A DNA stretch of 64,000 nt from positions 14,184,221 through 14,248,220 of the forward strand of contig NW_025062479.1 in NCBI RefSeq assembly GCF_000002995.4, written 5' to 3'. The DNA is from Brugia malayi (taxonomy: Eukaryota > Nematoda > Chromadorea > Rhabditida > Onchocercidae). Position numbers and translations under genes: made by a program. Below the pieces are notes generated by a model, which saw nothing but the letters and a program-made list of their open reading frames with translations, did no database searches and was not told the DNA's origin. This document shows, in pieces, positions 1 to 10,923 of the stretch (positions within the stretch are counted from its first letter, which is position 1; each line of letters starts with the position of its first letter).

Positions 1-1695
1 AGTATATGCTTGGACATTAAATTTGTTTTTTTCAACAAATGCTTCCTATAATTTCATATTATTACCAGGAAATAAGAAATTTATACTTTACACTGTATAT
101 ATTATTATTATTACTATTACTGTTATTATTATTATTTCACTAACAATACCATTCTATTCTGTCTCCCATCTTTTCAAGCAAAAATTATGTATGAAAGTAA
201 ATAGCAAATAACCACAATAAAGTTTTTCTTTTCCCTATCCTAAAAAATTTTCGCAAACTTCCAAAAAAAAAAAAAAAAACGCAACAAGACACCATTTTAT
301 TCAAAATTCAGTGATTTCATTTTAATTCTAATTGCATCTATTACTATTTTCCTTTCTGTTTGATTAGTTATTGTTATTTTATGTCATGATTATCACCTAT
401 TCAAAATAGATAAAAGAAATAAAAGTTAAATTTTATATAATATAACCGAGCATACTAATAATTTATAAACCTTATATAACTAATTTTAAACATTAACATA
501 ATGCTAATTTACATAATTTATTACAACAGTAAGTAATTCAATTTTTTTTTTCTTAAATAAATCTAAAACATATACCTTCAATATATTTGAACATTCATTC
601 TAACGCTAGAACTGTTCCTTCCCAACAATAATTCACCAATCAAATTTCCTAGAAATACCTAGTCAACAACAATAATAAATCTAACACATGAGAGGGAGAG
701 AGATGATGATGTAAAAATGATTAAAAAAAAACTCTCAGGAAGACAGGTGAATATGATAAAATGTATATGAAAATAGAAGAGAAAAGAAACAAATAGGTGG
801 CTAGAAAATTGTGTCTTGCGCATCAATAGTGATATATCATCAGGAATCATTTTAATGAAACCAGTTTCTCATTTGTACAAGAAGATGAGCAGATCAAAAA
901 CTATCCATCAACTATTTTACCATTTTGATCATGGCATTAGAAAAAAAAAGCCCTTTAATGATTATAGTTATTTATAAAGGTATGAATTTATTGATATATT
1001 TGAATGAGATATATAATTTCTATGCATTTTAAATTCTGATGACAATAATTAAATTGCAAAGTATCATAATAAATTTAAGATAATTTTAACAAATCAGCAA
1101 ACATAAATCTATATTTGCATCATAATAAAATTTTCATCAAAAAAAAAATAGAGTTTGTGAAATAGAATTTGCAAGTTGTAAGCAGTTGTGATTCAAAAAA
1201 TTCAGATTTGTGATGCGCTCACAACCACAGGTTTATTACAACATTAAAAACAATGATTGATATGAAGAATGTGAAAAACAAAAAAATATAAATAAAAATA
1301 TGGAAAGTAAAAAACCAGAAATTAAGAAAAAAAAGTGATGTTTTTGGTCATCTCAATCTGCAAGAACAAATCAGGACTAAGTTGGTTTTTGTTTTCTTTT
1401 GTTCAGAAGCAAGCCTTGAAAAAATTTTATAAACAGAACACTTTATAAAGTTTTCAATGTCCGAATAGCCACAACAAATCTTTTTAAAGAAAAACAGTAC
1501 TTCCACATTTAAGATTAATTAAACATGAAATGAACATTACTATTCTGATTATTTGTTCATTTTGCATCTTCAACACTGGTGCTGTTGAGAACTGAACAAA
1601 AAACCATTTTTTTTTTTGCGCGAAAAATAATGTTCCCTACTCTATTAATGAGAGTAGTACTATCTACCTTATATTATAGAAACAATAAAATTACA
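1..1695. other. Non-coding flank 3' of the RSRC1-like gene
   Basis: No exon could be supported on either strand. The stretch is AT-rich with poly-A/T runs. The part next to 1695 is likely 3' UTR and downstream flank of the minus-strand RSRC1-like gene. The short open frames here are low-complexity and lack acceptable splice context. Confidence 0.6.
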
Positions 1696-4165
1696 TTACA
1701 AACCCAACAGTTTTGCTCGCCTTTCGCGATATATCTTTAACCAGCGCTCTTCACGTACAATTTGATCTTCGAAAAACTGAAAAAAAAAAAAGGAAAAAAA
1801 AAAACTGTTAAAATCAATAAATTCACTAAAACAATTTAGTAGAATGAACTGAAACATTTCAAAGATAGAAGCAATTGACAATGTATTCAGTTAAACACCT
1901 CAACTCATATAGAACCCACTGAATAACAAAAAATGGCTAACTTTAGAAAGACATATGAAGCGTTGCACTTGAGATTGAATAAAGAAGAAACACGGAAAAC
2001 AATCTTCTTCTATAATTAACCTATATGCTTATTCTTTTGGTCAAATTATCATTTAAAAAAAGATAAATAAAATACCCGTGCATTGGCAAGCGGTATTTCC
2101 TTATCGACTTCAACATCACCAACTGCTTCTTTTTTCTCATCACTATATCTTTTCTCGGCATCTCGCCATTTTGGTCCAAACATCGCTTTATCATGTTCAT
2201 CTTCTTTCTTAGTTACCATTGCTGTACGATCTGTTGCATCCTGAATAAAAAAAATTAAATGAAAATGATTTAAAAAGAAAAAACAATTAACAACTTCTTT
2301 CCTCTATAATACTAGTTATTATTAACAAATATCCACCAATTATTTTACCTTTTTTCAAATGGCAAACTTTTAATCGATTACACTATGAAATTAGAATTTA
2401 AATAAAAAGAACGAAAATAATAAAAAAAGAAAAACGGGAAAAAAGTTAAAAAAAGTAACCACTGTATCAATTAAATAAAATAGCCACTGTTAATGTGAAT
2501 TAACTTCTTACACAAACAAGCCCAATACATCAGACATGTCTAATACGCTTCATCAATATGTAAGAAAAATATCATTGGTTTTAAAAGAATTACAGAAATG
2601 TCTGATATATTGGGCTTTTTTTTTAAGTTTGAGATTTTTTAACTTTCTATTTACTACCCGATTAGCTAACCTACTAATTTTACAGCTATTTTTTTTACCC
2701 TGCTGAAAACTGATTAAAGACAATAAATGACAGATTCAAATATTATCCCTTATTTCTCAAAATATAAAACTGAAATGACTCCATAAAAGAAAGGACAAAG
2801 AACATCAAAAAGTTATATCTACAAAAAGATTTAAAAATTACAAAAGTATTCTAATACTGTTATGCACTCAAAATTTACATAAAATTCAATATTCAAATGA
2901 ACCTCTTTCCTCACTCGTCCACCAGCTCCTCCAGAAGAAGAAATAAATGATGACTGATGAAAACCTTCTTCTTCGATACGTTCAATATCACGATGTCGTG
3001 CTATCGTCTCCATGACTGTCAAATCCATACTTGAATATGAATCACTCAATAAACCTCTTGCTTCAACGACACTACCCATTTTTGTTTGAGCAGATTCAAG
3101 AGCTGAACGCATTCGTGACTTCATCACTTCTATTTCCTTAAAATATAATAATGAAAGTGCCCTTAACTCAAAAAATTATATATCGTATCGTTCAAAACTT
3201 TCAGTAATAATTTTCCCCATCTCTAACTTTTACAATATTTTTCGTCCGAAAAACTCATTACTTGTATTTCTTTAAAATATAATAATGAGCTTTCTCTGAA
3301 CTCTCCATAACAACCATTATTTGTTAATAAATTTCTACCGTTTCTAGCCAAATTTACCTTCACTGTATTCTTCATTTTTTCTTGGCTAGTTTTGCTGCAT
3401 TGCTTTGAATGTCGGTGCTTCGTGCTCCGCTTATCATGCTTATCTCTATAAAAATTACAGCAAATTCACAATTGAATTCTTTCTCTTTTTTTGTCTCTTC
3501 ATTGCTGTATTTTTACAAAAGAAAAAAAAGATCAAAAAATTTTCATGAAAGAAAATGAGAATAAAATAAGAAAATTCAACATATTGTGTTTCAACTGCAA
3601 TTTAATAAATTATGCGATATTTTTTTATATTGTGATATTATATCACAATATAAAAAAAAAATTCTAAAAATCTTAATTCATTATTAAATCTAAATTAACC
3701 CAACTATTTTCATCATTATTATCACAAATTATCATAAAATAAATCGTAAAAAGGAATTATCATAAAATAAAATAACAAAACTGACTTTCCAATTCTTTCA
3801 CTGCTTCTGCTTTTGCTTCGATCACGATTATGCCAAAGATAACTTTGACTCCTTTCTCGACTATGCCGCTTGCCACTACTTTTACTTCTACGTCTTCCAT
3901 GACTTCGACTTCGATTACTACGTCGATCTCTACTTCTACTCCTGCTATAACGTCGATCTTGACTTTTACTCCTGCTATAGCGTCGACCTCGACTTACGCT
4001 TCTACTACTACGTCGACCTCTACTTCTACTCCTGCTACTACGTCGATCTTCTCTACTTCTGCTTCTGCTGCTACGTCGATCTCGACTTTTGCTTCGTGTT
4101 CGTCTTCCGTAACTGCCACTATCGCTACTTTTTGATGATAGCTGTCGACTTTTCATTCTTCTCAT
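1696..4165 (-). CDS. RSRC1-like arginine/serine-rich coiled-coil splicing protein
   Basis: Five minus-strand exons (4165-3786, 3445-3358, 3136-2903, 2240-2076, 1776-1696) join in frame to about 315 aa. Residues 1-125 form a dense RS/RD dipeptide domain (SRSRDRR, RSKSRDRRSS), as in SR-type splicing factors. The C-terminal half matches RSRC1 (SRrp53): a motif around IERIEEEGFHQSSF resembles human RSRC1 'VKRIEAIESDSFVQQTF', and the end, EERWLKIYRERRAKLLGL, aligns with the RSRC1 terminus 'EEKWFKRLIALRQERLMG'. The expected role is nuclear, in constitutive and alternative pre-mRNA splicing. The start ATG follows an acceptor-like TTTACAG about 7 nt upstream on the minus strand, consistent with trans-splicing. 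Introns carry a palindrome and a miRNA-like hairpin (see findings). The RS region is a DNA-level repeat. Family assignment is strong from the C-terminus; the RS half alone would be uninformative. Confidence 0.85.
2518..2617 (-). ncRNA. Candidate stem-loop RNA (miRNA-like) in RSRC1-like intron 3
   Basis: Arms 2518-2539 and 2596-2617 are complementary over about 20 bp, with one site that is a G-U pair when read on the minus strand (the host-gene sense). The loop is about 56 nt, long for a typical pre-miRNA. It could equally be a remnant of a short inverted-repeat transposon. No expression evidence is available here. Confidence 0.3.
3620..3658. repeat. Perfect inverted repeat, 18-bp arms and 3-bp loop
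   Basis: Arms 3620-3637 and 3641-3658 are exact reverse complements around a TTA spacer, in intron 1 of the RSRC1-like gene. The core of each arm is ATATTGTGATA/TATCACAATAT, flanked by T and A runs. No function can be assigned. Confidence 0.8.
3870..4120 (-). repeat. Degenerate short tandem repeat encoding the RS domain
   Basis: Repeats of roughly 12-30 nt built on CGACGTAGNAG-like codons encode the alternating Arg-Ser of the RSRC1-like protein. The open frame on the opposite strand over this stretch (Ser/Thr-rich) is a shadow of this repeat. Confidence 0.7.
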
Positions 4166-6483
4166 ATTTCACTGTAAATTTATTAAAATCGTATTTAATG
4201 ATATAAACATTCTGTCTATTATTTATATACTATTCAAATTAACATACTTAATTCATGATTTGTAAGCTTTTCCACATAAAATTTTGTTAGTAATTTTATT
4301 AATCTAAAAATTTAAATTTATCTCATAAATTCCTCTCCGTACATATACAACACATATTACATTATTTCTCCAATTGTACATTCATTAGGAATTACAGAAT
4401 TTCTTGACAGTAAAAGAATTTTCTTAATATTATAAAAACTATTTCCATTAAAATAAGTACCATTTCCATACTACCACAACTCCCCAAACCCCTTTTTTTC
4501 CTTTTATAACAGCGAATTGAAATTTCCATTACTAGCGGTTCAGAGCAATTTCGCGACTTCTAGAAATTCTCCAATGCTAAAAGTTGCCTTTCGTTTTCGT
4601 TTTTGTCATGTTTAAACTATGGAAAATTGAAAAAGAAAAACTACAAAGCAACGAAATAGTATGAATAAAAATTTATGTTATCTTATTAACATTTTATTTT
4701 CTACAAAAAAGAAAAAAAATAATTTCAATCAAATTAGCTTCTTCATTTGCTTATTACGAAATCAAAGAACTTATTGAAAATTTACAAAAGTTTATCAATA
4801 ATCACATTTATTGTACACACACTTTTTATTATTTACAATCTTGAAATACGTAATAATAAATTCTACGATTTCTGATGTTACCGTGATAATGTTCTTATTG
4901 GTAAAAATACAGCAGAGAAACCTCAAAATCTTGCCTTTTTCAAAAGTTACTTTTCTTTTACATTTTGCTTGAGAGAAAATATTAAATTATATTATCAATT
5001 CAACTGTTGATAACTTAGTTTTACAGAAATAAAGCTATCATTGATATATCACCATTAGATGCTGATATTTGTGTCCTTTTTGCTTTTCTTACATTTTAAT
5101 CATTCTACTAGATCGTATTCAGCAAAGAAATTGTAACATTCGCTAAACTTTTTCAGCAAAAAACTTGTCAACTTCATTCGTTCTGAGCAATCAAATTGTT
5201 TTTTATTCAAGGTGGATTGAGATTAGCCGAGACTTTTATGTTTCTAGTTTTTTGAAAAGTGAAAATTACGTCACAATGATCTGTTTCGATTGTGACAACT
5301 TCAAAATATGCAGGTTTAATAACCTGCATACGTCATCTTAATGATGTTACTGTACCATTTTACAGGTAACTATTGCAATACTTTATGACAAATGACCAGA
5401 GAAAAACCCTTCATAAGAGAAACTTCATCATAAGTGGAGTAATGAAGTAACTCTTTTTTTTTTTTTTTAAAAAAAAAAAGCCAAATGCGTACTTTCTAAG
5501 GAATTTGATTGAGAAGTGAAGGTCAGAAACACCTGAGTAAAAAGAGAATGGAGGAACGAAAACGACTAATTCATGAGTTTGAGATTCAATTTGCTCCTTG
5601 AATTAAGAATACATGCGATAAAAAAAAACCGTTAAAAATAATCATACGGAAGAATATCTGAAAAATTGGTAACACTTTACACCTATCAAGAATTCGGATG
5701 AAAATATTTAAGTGAGACAAATGTGGAAATAAGAAATTGTGACTGGCTATGTGTATGAAGAGTAAAATGCCTAAAAAGAGAGTCAAAAAAAAAAAAAAAA
5801 TCAATAATAATTGCTTTATATTTACTACCATGCATTACCACTTCATTTCTGTGTATGAAAATGGTAAAAACAATCATTACTGTAAAATTTACTTTCTTGA
5901 AATCCAAATACTTTTTATAAAAATATGTCAGAGAACTTGAAAAGGTAATCAAAATCCAACAATTACACTATGCATAAATCTCCTACATATAAAATCAACA
6001 TTTAATAAACACAGTACAACTCTTCATGCATACTCTATTAAAGATTGAAAAGAGCTTAATGATTGAAAAATGGAGATCCACAAACACAATTTGCTAAAAT
6101 TAATGCGCTTCTGATATCTCAGCACAAACTGTAAACGATATCGAAAACAAAATATTGCGGAATAAAATTGAGCAAAAGTGAAAAATAATAAAACCATGCC
6201 AAAGCTACGAACAGTGCTGTCGAGTAACTGGTGGTTCTGATATAGCTAGAAATAGAATCTACAAACACAATCGGAAAACTGCATCATAATAAATCCTTAT
6301 TTTAGCTTCTCTCAAATTCCTCAGATAAAATTAAGAAAGAAACAGTTTGCAATTAGTGGTTAAGTTATTGAACATGAACGAACAATAGAGGACAATTCAT
6401 TGGAATATAATGCAGGATGCATTTCATATCGTTAATGCAAATATTCGCAGAATTAGAGAAAAAAAAAAACCGAAAATCAAACT
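4166..6483. other. Intergenic stretch between the RSRC1-like and Mff genes
   Basis: No supported exon. It includes the presumed promoter of the RSRC1-like gene and the 3' flank of Mff. The notable content is a cluster of adjacent small inverted repeats at 5270-5350 with two ACGTCA motifs. The open frames near 5.6-5.95 kb are AT-rich, overlap on both strands and have no recognisable protein signature. Confidence 0.6.
5270..5350. repeat. Cluster of small inverted repeats with CRE-like ACGTCA sites
   Basis: GTCACAAT at 5270-5277 pairs with ATTGTGAC at 5289-5296. TATGCAGGTT at 5307-5316 pairs exactly with AACCTGCATA at 5321-5330 (4-nt loop). A CATC/GATG pair follows. ACGTCA occurs at about 5268 and 5330. 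It may be a regulatory element or a decayed inverted-repeat element. Confidence 0.5.
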
Positions 6484-7674
6484 CTAGACCTTTTTCTTAA
6501 AAAATAAATATAAAAATAGGCCAGTAATACTGAACACATATGTCCACAACAATGATTCTTTCGTTTTTCTGCGCTCGAAGTCATCTTCTAATTGATACAA
6601 ACGTGTCGACAAGCGCCCTAACTGCCGTCTCATTAACTTCAGTTCACGTAAAGGATTCTGTTCTATCGCCAGTGATGATGAAAGTTCCTTTAGAAAAAAA
6701 ATATTATAACAATATATAGTTTTAAAAACAAATAAGGCACAACAAGCCAACAGATCCTTTTCTTTACATATGATCAAACCAAAATAATTTTAGAAAAAAG
6801 AATCAAAACGCAACAATAAATCAGTTTATTATAACAATATAAAATTTATTATATGAAATACAATATACTTCATGCAAACGTGCAAACGTACGGATTTGAA
6901 AAGTAAACAAGGACGCACTTGTAAAGGAGGAGAATCTTTAGGAGAAGGCGCATCACCAGCAATTTCCGGACATGGCGTATTGTCAAGTGTTAGTATGGTT
7001 GGCGGACTGGCTAATTCCTCAAATGACAACTTTTATTATATTAATGCACCATTCTAAGAAAGATTGTACCCTATTTATTGTCACAAAATTGATCCATAAC
7101 TTTTTACAAAATGAGAACTTGAAAAATAATAAGGAATAAAATGCTATTCAATATACCTTTGGTAAGTGTATTCATGCATTTGCTGAAATTACTAATAGCG
7201 TAAGTTGTAAAATAATTGAAGATTTAATATCATGTCGCCACACTTTTTTTTTTTTTTTTTCTCATAACATTCAGAAATTTCTCACAACACTCACTATACG
7301 TTACTCGTATCTATTTTTAATATCTAAGAATAATAGTAGTTGCTATTACACATTGTAATCCCAGCAAAAATTCCTATCTTTTAATGAATTTAATTAATCA
7401 GCAATACCTAATTTATTTTTAATGGGAGAAAAAAAAATCATGTATAAAAATGAAAATTTACAGTAGTTGGATAGAGAATCGCCATACGATCAAGCATAAC
7501 TTCAGATGGTGGCGCACGATCGGCACGTGTTTCATTACCACCAGCAACAAGAATTCTTTCTGGTACATTCATCTGATAAGCATACTTATCACCTTCGATA
7601 TGTGTTTGACGTTGCTTTTTATAGTTCTGTTGTTCAGTGTCACCCGCAACTGTAATATGCTGCGGCACATGCAT
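6484..7674 (-). CDS. Mitochondrial fission factor (Mff) homologue, tail-anchored
   Basis: Three minus-strand exons (7674-7462, about 7029-6919, 6687-6484) give about 175 aa. The N-terminus carries two copies of the Mff repeat, MHVPQHITVAG and MNVPERILVAGGNE, closely matching human Mff 'MRVPEKLKVAP' and 'MQVPERIVVAGNNE'. Exon 2 has PPTILTLDNTP, matching Mff 'PPRVLTLSERP'. The C-terminus has a coiled coil (about 118-150; RRQLGRLSTRLYQLEDDFERR), then a single hydrophobic segment (about 155-171) ending in KKKV, a tail anchor for the mitochondrial/peroxisomal outer membrane. The known family role is recruiting the dynamin-related GTPase DRP1 for fission. An in-frame TAG just upstream and an acceptor-like TTGCAG fix the start. 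The exon 2 acceptor (AAAAG or TTGAG) is uncertain by a few codons. The protein is shorter than mammalian Mff. Confidence 0.88.
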
Positions 7675-8495
7675 TTCGTTCTATACTGCAATAATAATAA
7701 TAACAATAATAATAATGATAATGATAACAATAATAATAATACATAACCTGTGAGGAGAAAAGAATAAAAAATGAAAAGAAATAATAAGAAAAGATAGAAT
7801 ATGTTACGAATATCTTTGTAATTAAGCAGACCCTTAGTACTTTATCAAAAAAAAAAAAAAAAAAAAAAAAAGAAAAGATTAGCAACAGATTCATAAATAT
7901 GTAAAAAAGTATTCAAGTAAATCATATCAATAATGTACCCAATAATTCTAAAACATATTATGCTTCGTTCATTATCAATGTGAACAAATTTACTATAATA
8001 TAATGATATCCTTAAGAATTGTTATCTAATAATTTTAAATTATACATTTGTAAACATGCGAAAATTAACTGATGAAAAATAAATATTACTTAACGTAAAT
8101 TCATATCATCGAACTGTAAATGAAACAGAATATTTCACTACATGACTTTTTATTTGTTACTCTTCAATGACTTTTTCAAACTAGTTGATTGCTTTTTAAA
8201 CATTCATATAAATTTTTTGAGCAGTAATTGATTGATTTATAAAGCAAAGAATTACATTTAAAATGACAAATAACAAGAGTGAAAGAGAAAAATGTAGGGG
8301 AAATTGATGTCTATTTCATTGGCAAGGGCCACGTTAAATTTTAGCTATACCTTTTTTTTTTTTTTTTTCATATCTGAGAGGACAGCTGTTATCGTTGCGC
8401 ATTGAGGTGGCAGGTGAAGTGTTGCATAATTATGTAGTTTTTTCCTTGTTTTTATTTAATTAGTCGTGGATATATGAACTAAATTATAGAATGGA
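7675..8495. other. Divergent intergenic region between Mff and TRAPPC2
   Basis: These roughly 820 bp separate two divergently transcribed genes and should hold both promoters. They contain an imperfect AAT/ATT trinucleotide repeat (about 7689-7741) right at the Mff 5' end and a long A-run (about 7847-7871). No extra exon was recognised. Confidence 0.6.
7689..7741. repeat. Imperfect AAT/GAT/AAC trinucleotide repeat
   Basis: Consecutive AAT units are interrupted by AAC and GAT. It lies immediately 5' of the Mff coding start on the minus strand, where it reads as ATT repeats before the TTGCAG acceptor. Confidence 0.8.
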
Positions 8496-9762
8496 ATGAC
8501 TACAAGCCGAGAATATTACTTCGTTATTGTTGGACATAATGATCAGTTAATATTCGAAATGGAATTTCCAGTTGCTGATGCTAAGAAGCGACCTGATTCG
8601 GATGTACGTCATTTAAATCAATTCATCGCTCATGCTGCTTTAGATATTATTGATGAACAGATGCTTACTAATCCACAGATGTACCTAAAGGTATATATAA
8701 ATTTATCCATTATATCTGGAAATACTAAATTATGAATATCTGGGAAAATTTAATTGGGTGTTGGAAGTAAGTATTAAAATTGCAGAGCTTCAGAATTTAG
8801 TGAACGAAAAGGAAGGCTTAAAATTTAAATTTGAGGTGTAGTAAATGTATATGTTTTAATGGTGAATGACTTTAGAGACATATTGATATAATTCAGACTT
8901 TAGTAAAGTAGTGATATAATTTAAAATAAGATTAACAAATGTTTGATTTATAGCTGATCTCTTTTTTTTTGAGCTACATCCTATTATTTATTCAAAAGGC
9001 AGAATTTTAACATTTTAATGTCTAGCTTGAAAACTTGTTTTTTTTTTTGTTAATCTCATGTTTTCTAAAATTTATTGGTGCTAATTTTATTTAGCTCTTG
9101 ACGGATCGTAATGAGAATTTACTGAGTGTTTTGTCCAATAATAGGCGTACTTATTTTTCGGACAGCATTAAATTAAAGAAATTTGAAATCACAATCATGC
9201 AGTTTTGTTATTATTGCAGATTGTAGATAAGTTTAATGAATGGTATGTTTCTGCTTTTGTCACTGCGAGTCGTATAAGATTTGTTATGCTGCATTGTCAA
9301 AAGAATGAAGATGGGATTAAACAGTTTTTCCAGGTCCTTTTTCTCTTTATTTTTCCGAAGATGTTGAAAGTGATGCTTACGATATAAATGCTTTAATATT
9401 TAATTTTAGCATTTCAGTTTTTTTTCTTATTGATACAAAATTGATTTCGCATATGTGTAGGGCAATATATTTCAAAAGAGTTATCAGTTCCGACACCAAC
9501 TCCTTTATTTATATGTTCGTTTTTTGCATTTACATGAAATTTGAAAAGCTTTATGTGTCACATTGCCGGCACGAAATTTTCATTTTAATAAAAATAAATT
9601 AACTTGTTATCATGAATGATTTATTAGATCATTCAGGAAATTTACGAAATGTATATAAAGCTTTCAATGAATCCATTTTACGAGATCGATTCTCCAATCA
9701 CATCATACAATTTCGAACAAAAGTCGATGTTTTATGGGAAGAAATATTTGAACACGGGATGA
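8496..9762 (+). CDS. TRAPP complex subunit 2 (TRAPPC2/sedlin)
   Basis: Three exons (8496-8690, 9220-9333, 9637-9762) encode 144 aa, against 140 in human. Conservation is very high: [54 protein letters not shown] and [16 protein letters not shown] match human TRAPPC2 segment for segment. This is the longin-like fold subunit of the TRAPP tethering complex, acting in ER-to-Golgi and Golgi traffic. The start at 8496 follows an acceptor-like ATTATAG (AG at 8488-8489). An earlier ATG at 8491 gives only a two-codon ORF whose stop overlaps this start. The exon 3 acceptor was taken as ATTCAG at 9631-9636 because it restores the conserved [16 protein letters not shown] without insertion. Confidence 0.95.
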
Positions 9763-10555
9763 ATTACATTAGCAAAGTATTCTGATGGATTAAAGATTGT
9801 GCTATTTTTTGGTTTCTCATGTACTATTTTGTAGTGCAAAGTTGGCTGTCGTATATACGTATAATTTTTTAATATCTTTATAAAAACAAAAATGACAATT
9901 TTGAAATTTTACAAATGATGGAAGTTCATCTTAAAACTTTACTTCTTTGCAAGCTAGTGTAAATAGAAAAGGATTTATCACTTGATAGTGCGCTACAGTT
10001 TGATAGGAATTGAAATAAAATGATTTGGTCTTATTCATTTATGAAGCTAACAAGTTAGAATTTTTCCCATGCCAACATTTACCAAGAATTCTTCCATACT
10101 TACCTGATATCTTACTCTTCGTTGATTTTTAATTGTATATTCAGGTAACATTTTACAATGCTAATAGCAATATTTTTATCTGAGAATAAATATTTTCAAT
10201 AATGTCTGATGTAGTTTCTTTTTTTTTTCGTATTGAATAACAAAATTTTCACGGTTGTGTTTTTGTGTATAATCTGATTTAAGGTAATAGATGTATGGCT
10301 GAAATATAGAGTTAAAAAAATTTGCTCTTTAGTGTTTTTCTAGACTTCTTTTTTTTTCGTGATCGTTTTTCTCTTTTTTTTTTTTTTGTATCTTCGTCAA
10401 CCTTTTTGTCAAAGTTATGGTGGTTGTGACTCATATTGGTAACTCAGTCACAAATGCGCAGGGAAAAAATGCCGATCACATCATAAATATATATTTTCAG
10501 CTTACATTCAACGGAAAATTTGCTGCAGAGAAGTATACGCTTTTGACAGCTTGAA
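9763..10555. other. Spacer between TRAPPC2 and the Pmp3-like gene
   Basis: AT-rich DNA with T-runs and no supported exon. It should hold the TRAPPC2 3' UTR. An acceptor-like ATATTTTCAG ending at 10500 is the likely 5' splice-leader or exon boundary for the next gene. Confidence 0.6.
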
Positions 10556-10923
10556 ATGTGCCTTTCATTAATCTTGGTCATTCTTTGTTTTATCTTTCCA
10601 GTAAGTGAATTTGTTTTTTAAAATAAAGTCGAAATTTTATAACAAAATTTTTAATTAAGCAAACCATTTAGACACTAATTCCTAACTCACCCTTTGACTT
10701 CAAATTACCCTTTCAAAAAGCAAACATTACTGTTCATTATTTTTAATTGATAACAACTTATGTAGTAACTTGATTACAGCCTCTCGCAGTTTTAATCGTT
10801 CGAGGATGTGACGTACATCTTCTACTGAACATAATTTTTACGATTCTGGCTTGGTTACCTGGTGTTATCCATGCAATCTACATTTGCTTCTATTTTCAAT
10901 CTTCGCCTGCATTCAATGTTTGA
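10556..10923 (+). CDS. Pmp3/UPF0057 family small hydrophobic membrane protein
   Basis: Two short exons (10556-10600, 10780-10923) encode 62 aa. GTAAGT at 10601 and TGATTACAG ending at 10779 give a clean phase-0 join. The protein is MCLSLILVILCFIFP followed by PLAVLIVRGCDVHLLLNI and then TILAWLPGVIHAIYICFY. It has the Pmp3 hallmarks: a first hydrophobic helix ending in P-P-LAVL, a basic-G-C turn, a second helix and P-G-(V/I)-IHA-(I/W)-Y. Family members are two-helix plasma-membrane proteins linked to ion homeostasis and stress in fungi and plants; nematodes carry several copies. The length fits the family. An acceptor-like TTTTCAG ends at 10500, and no ATG lies between it and this start. It sits about 0.8 kb behind TRAPPC2 on the same strand. 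Confidence 0.88.

Noticed and set aside
3830..4135. Plus-strand Ser/Thr-rich open frame of 101 codons
   Set aside because: It is the antisense shadow of the RS-repeat exon; its repetitiveness comes entirely from the CGACGTAGNAG-type repeat.
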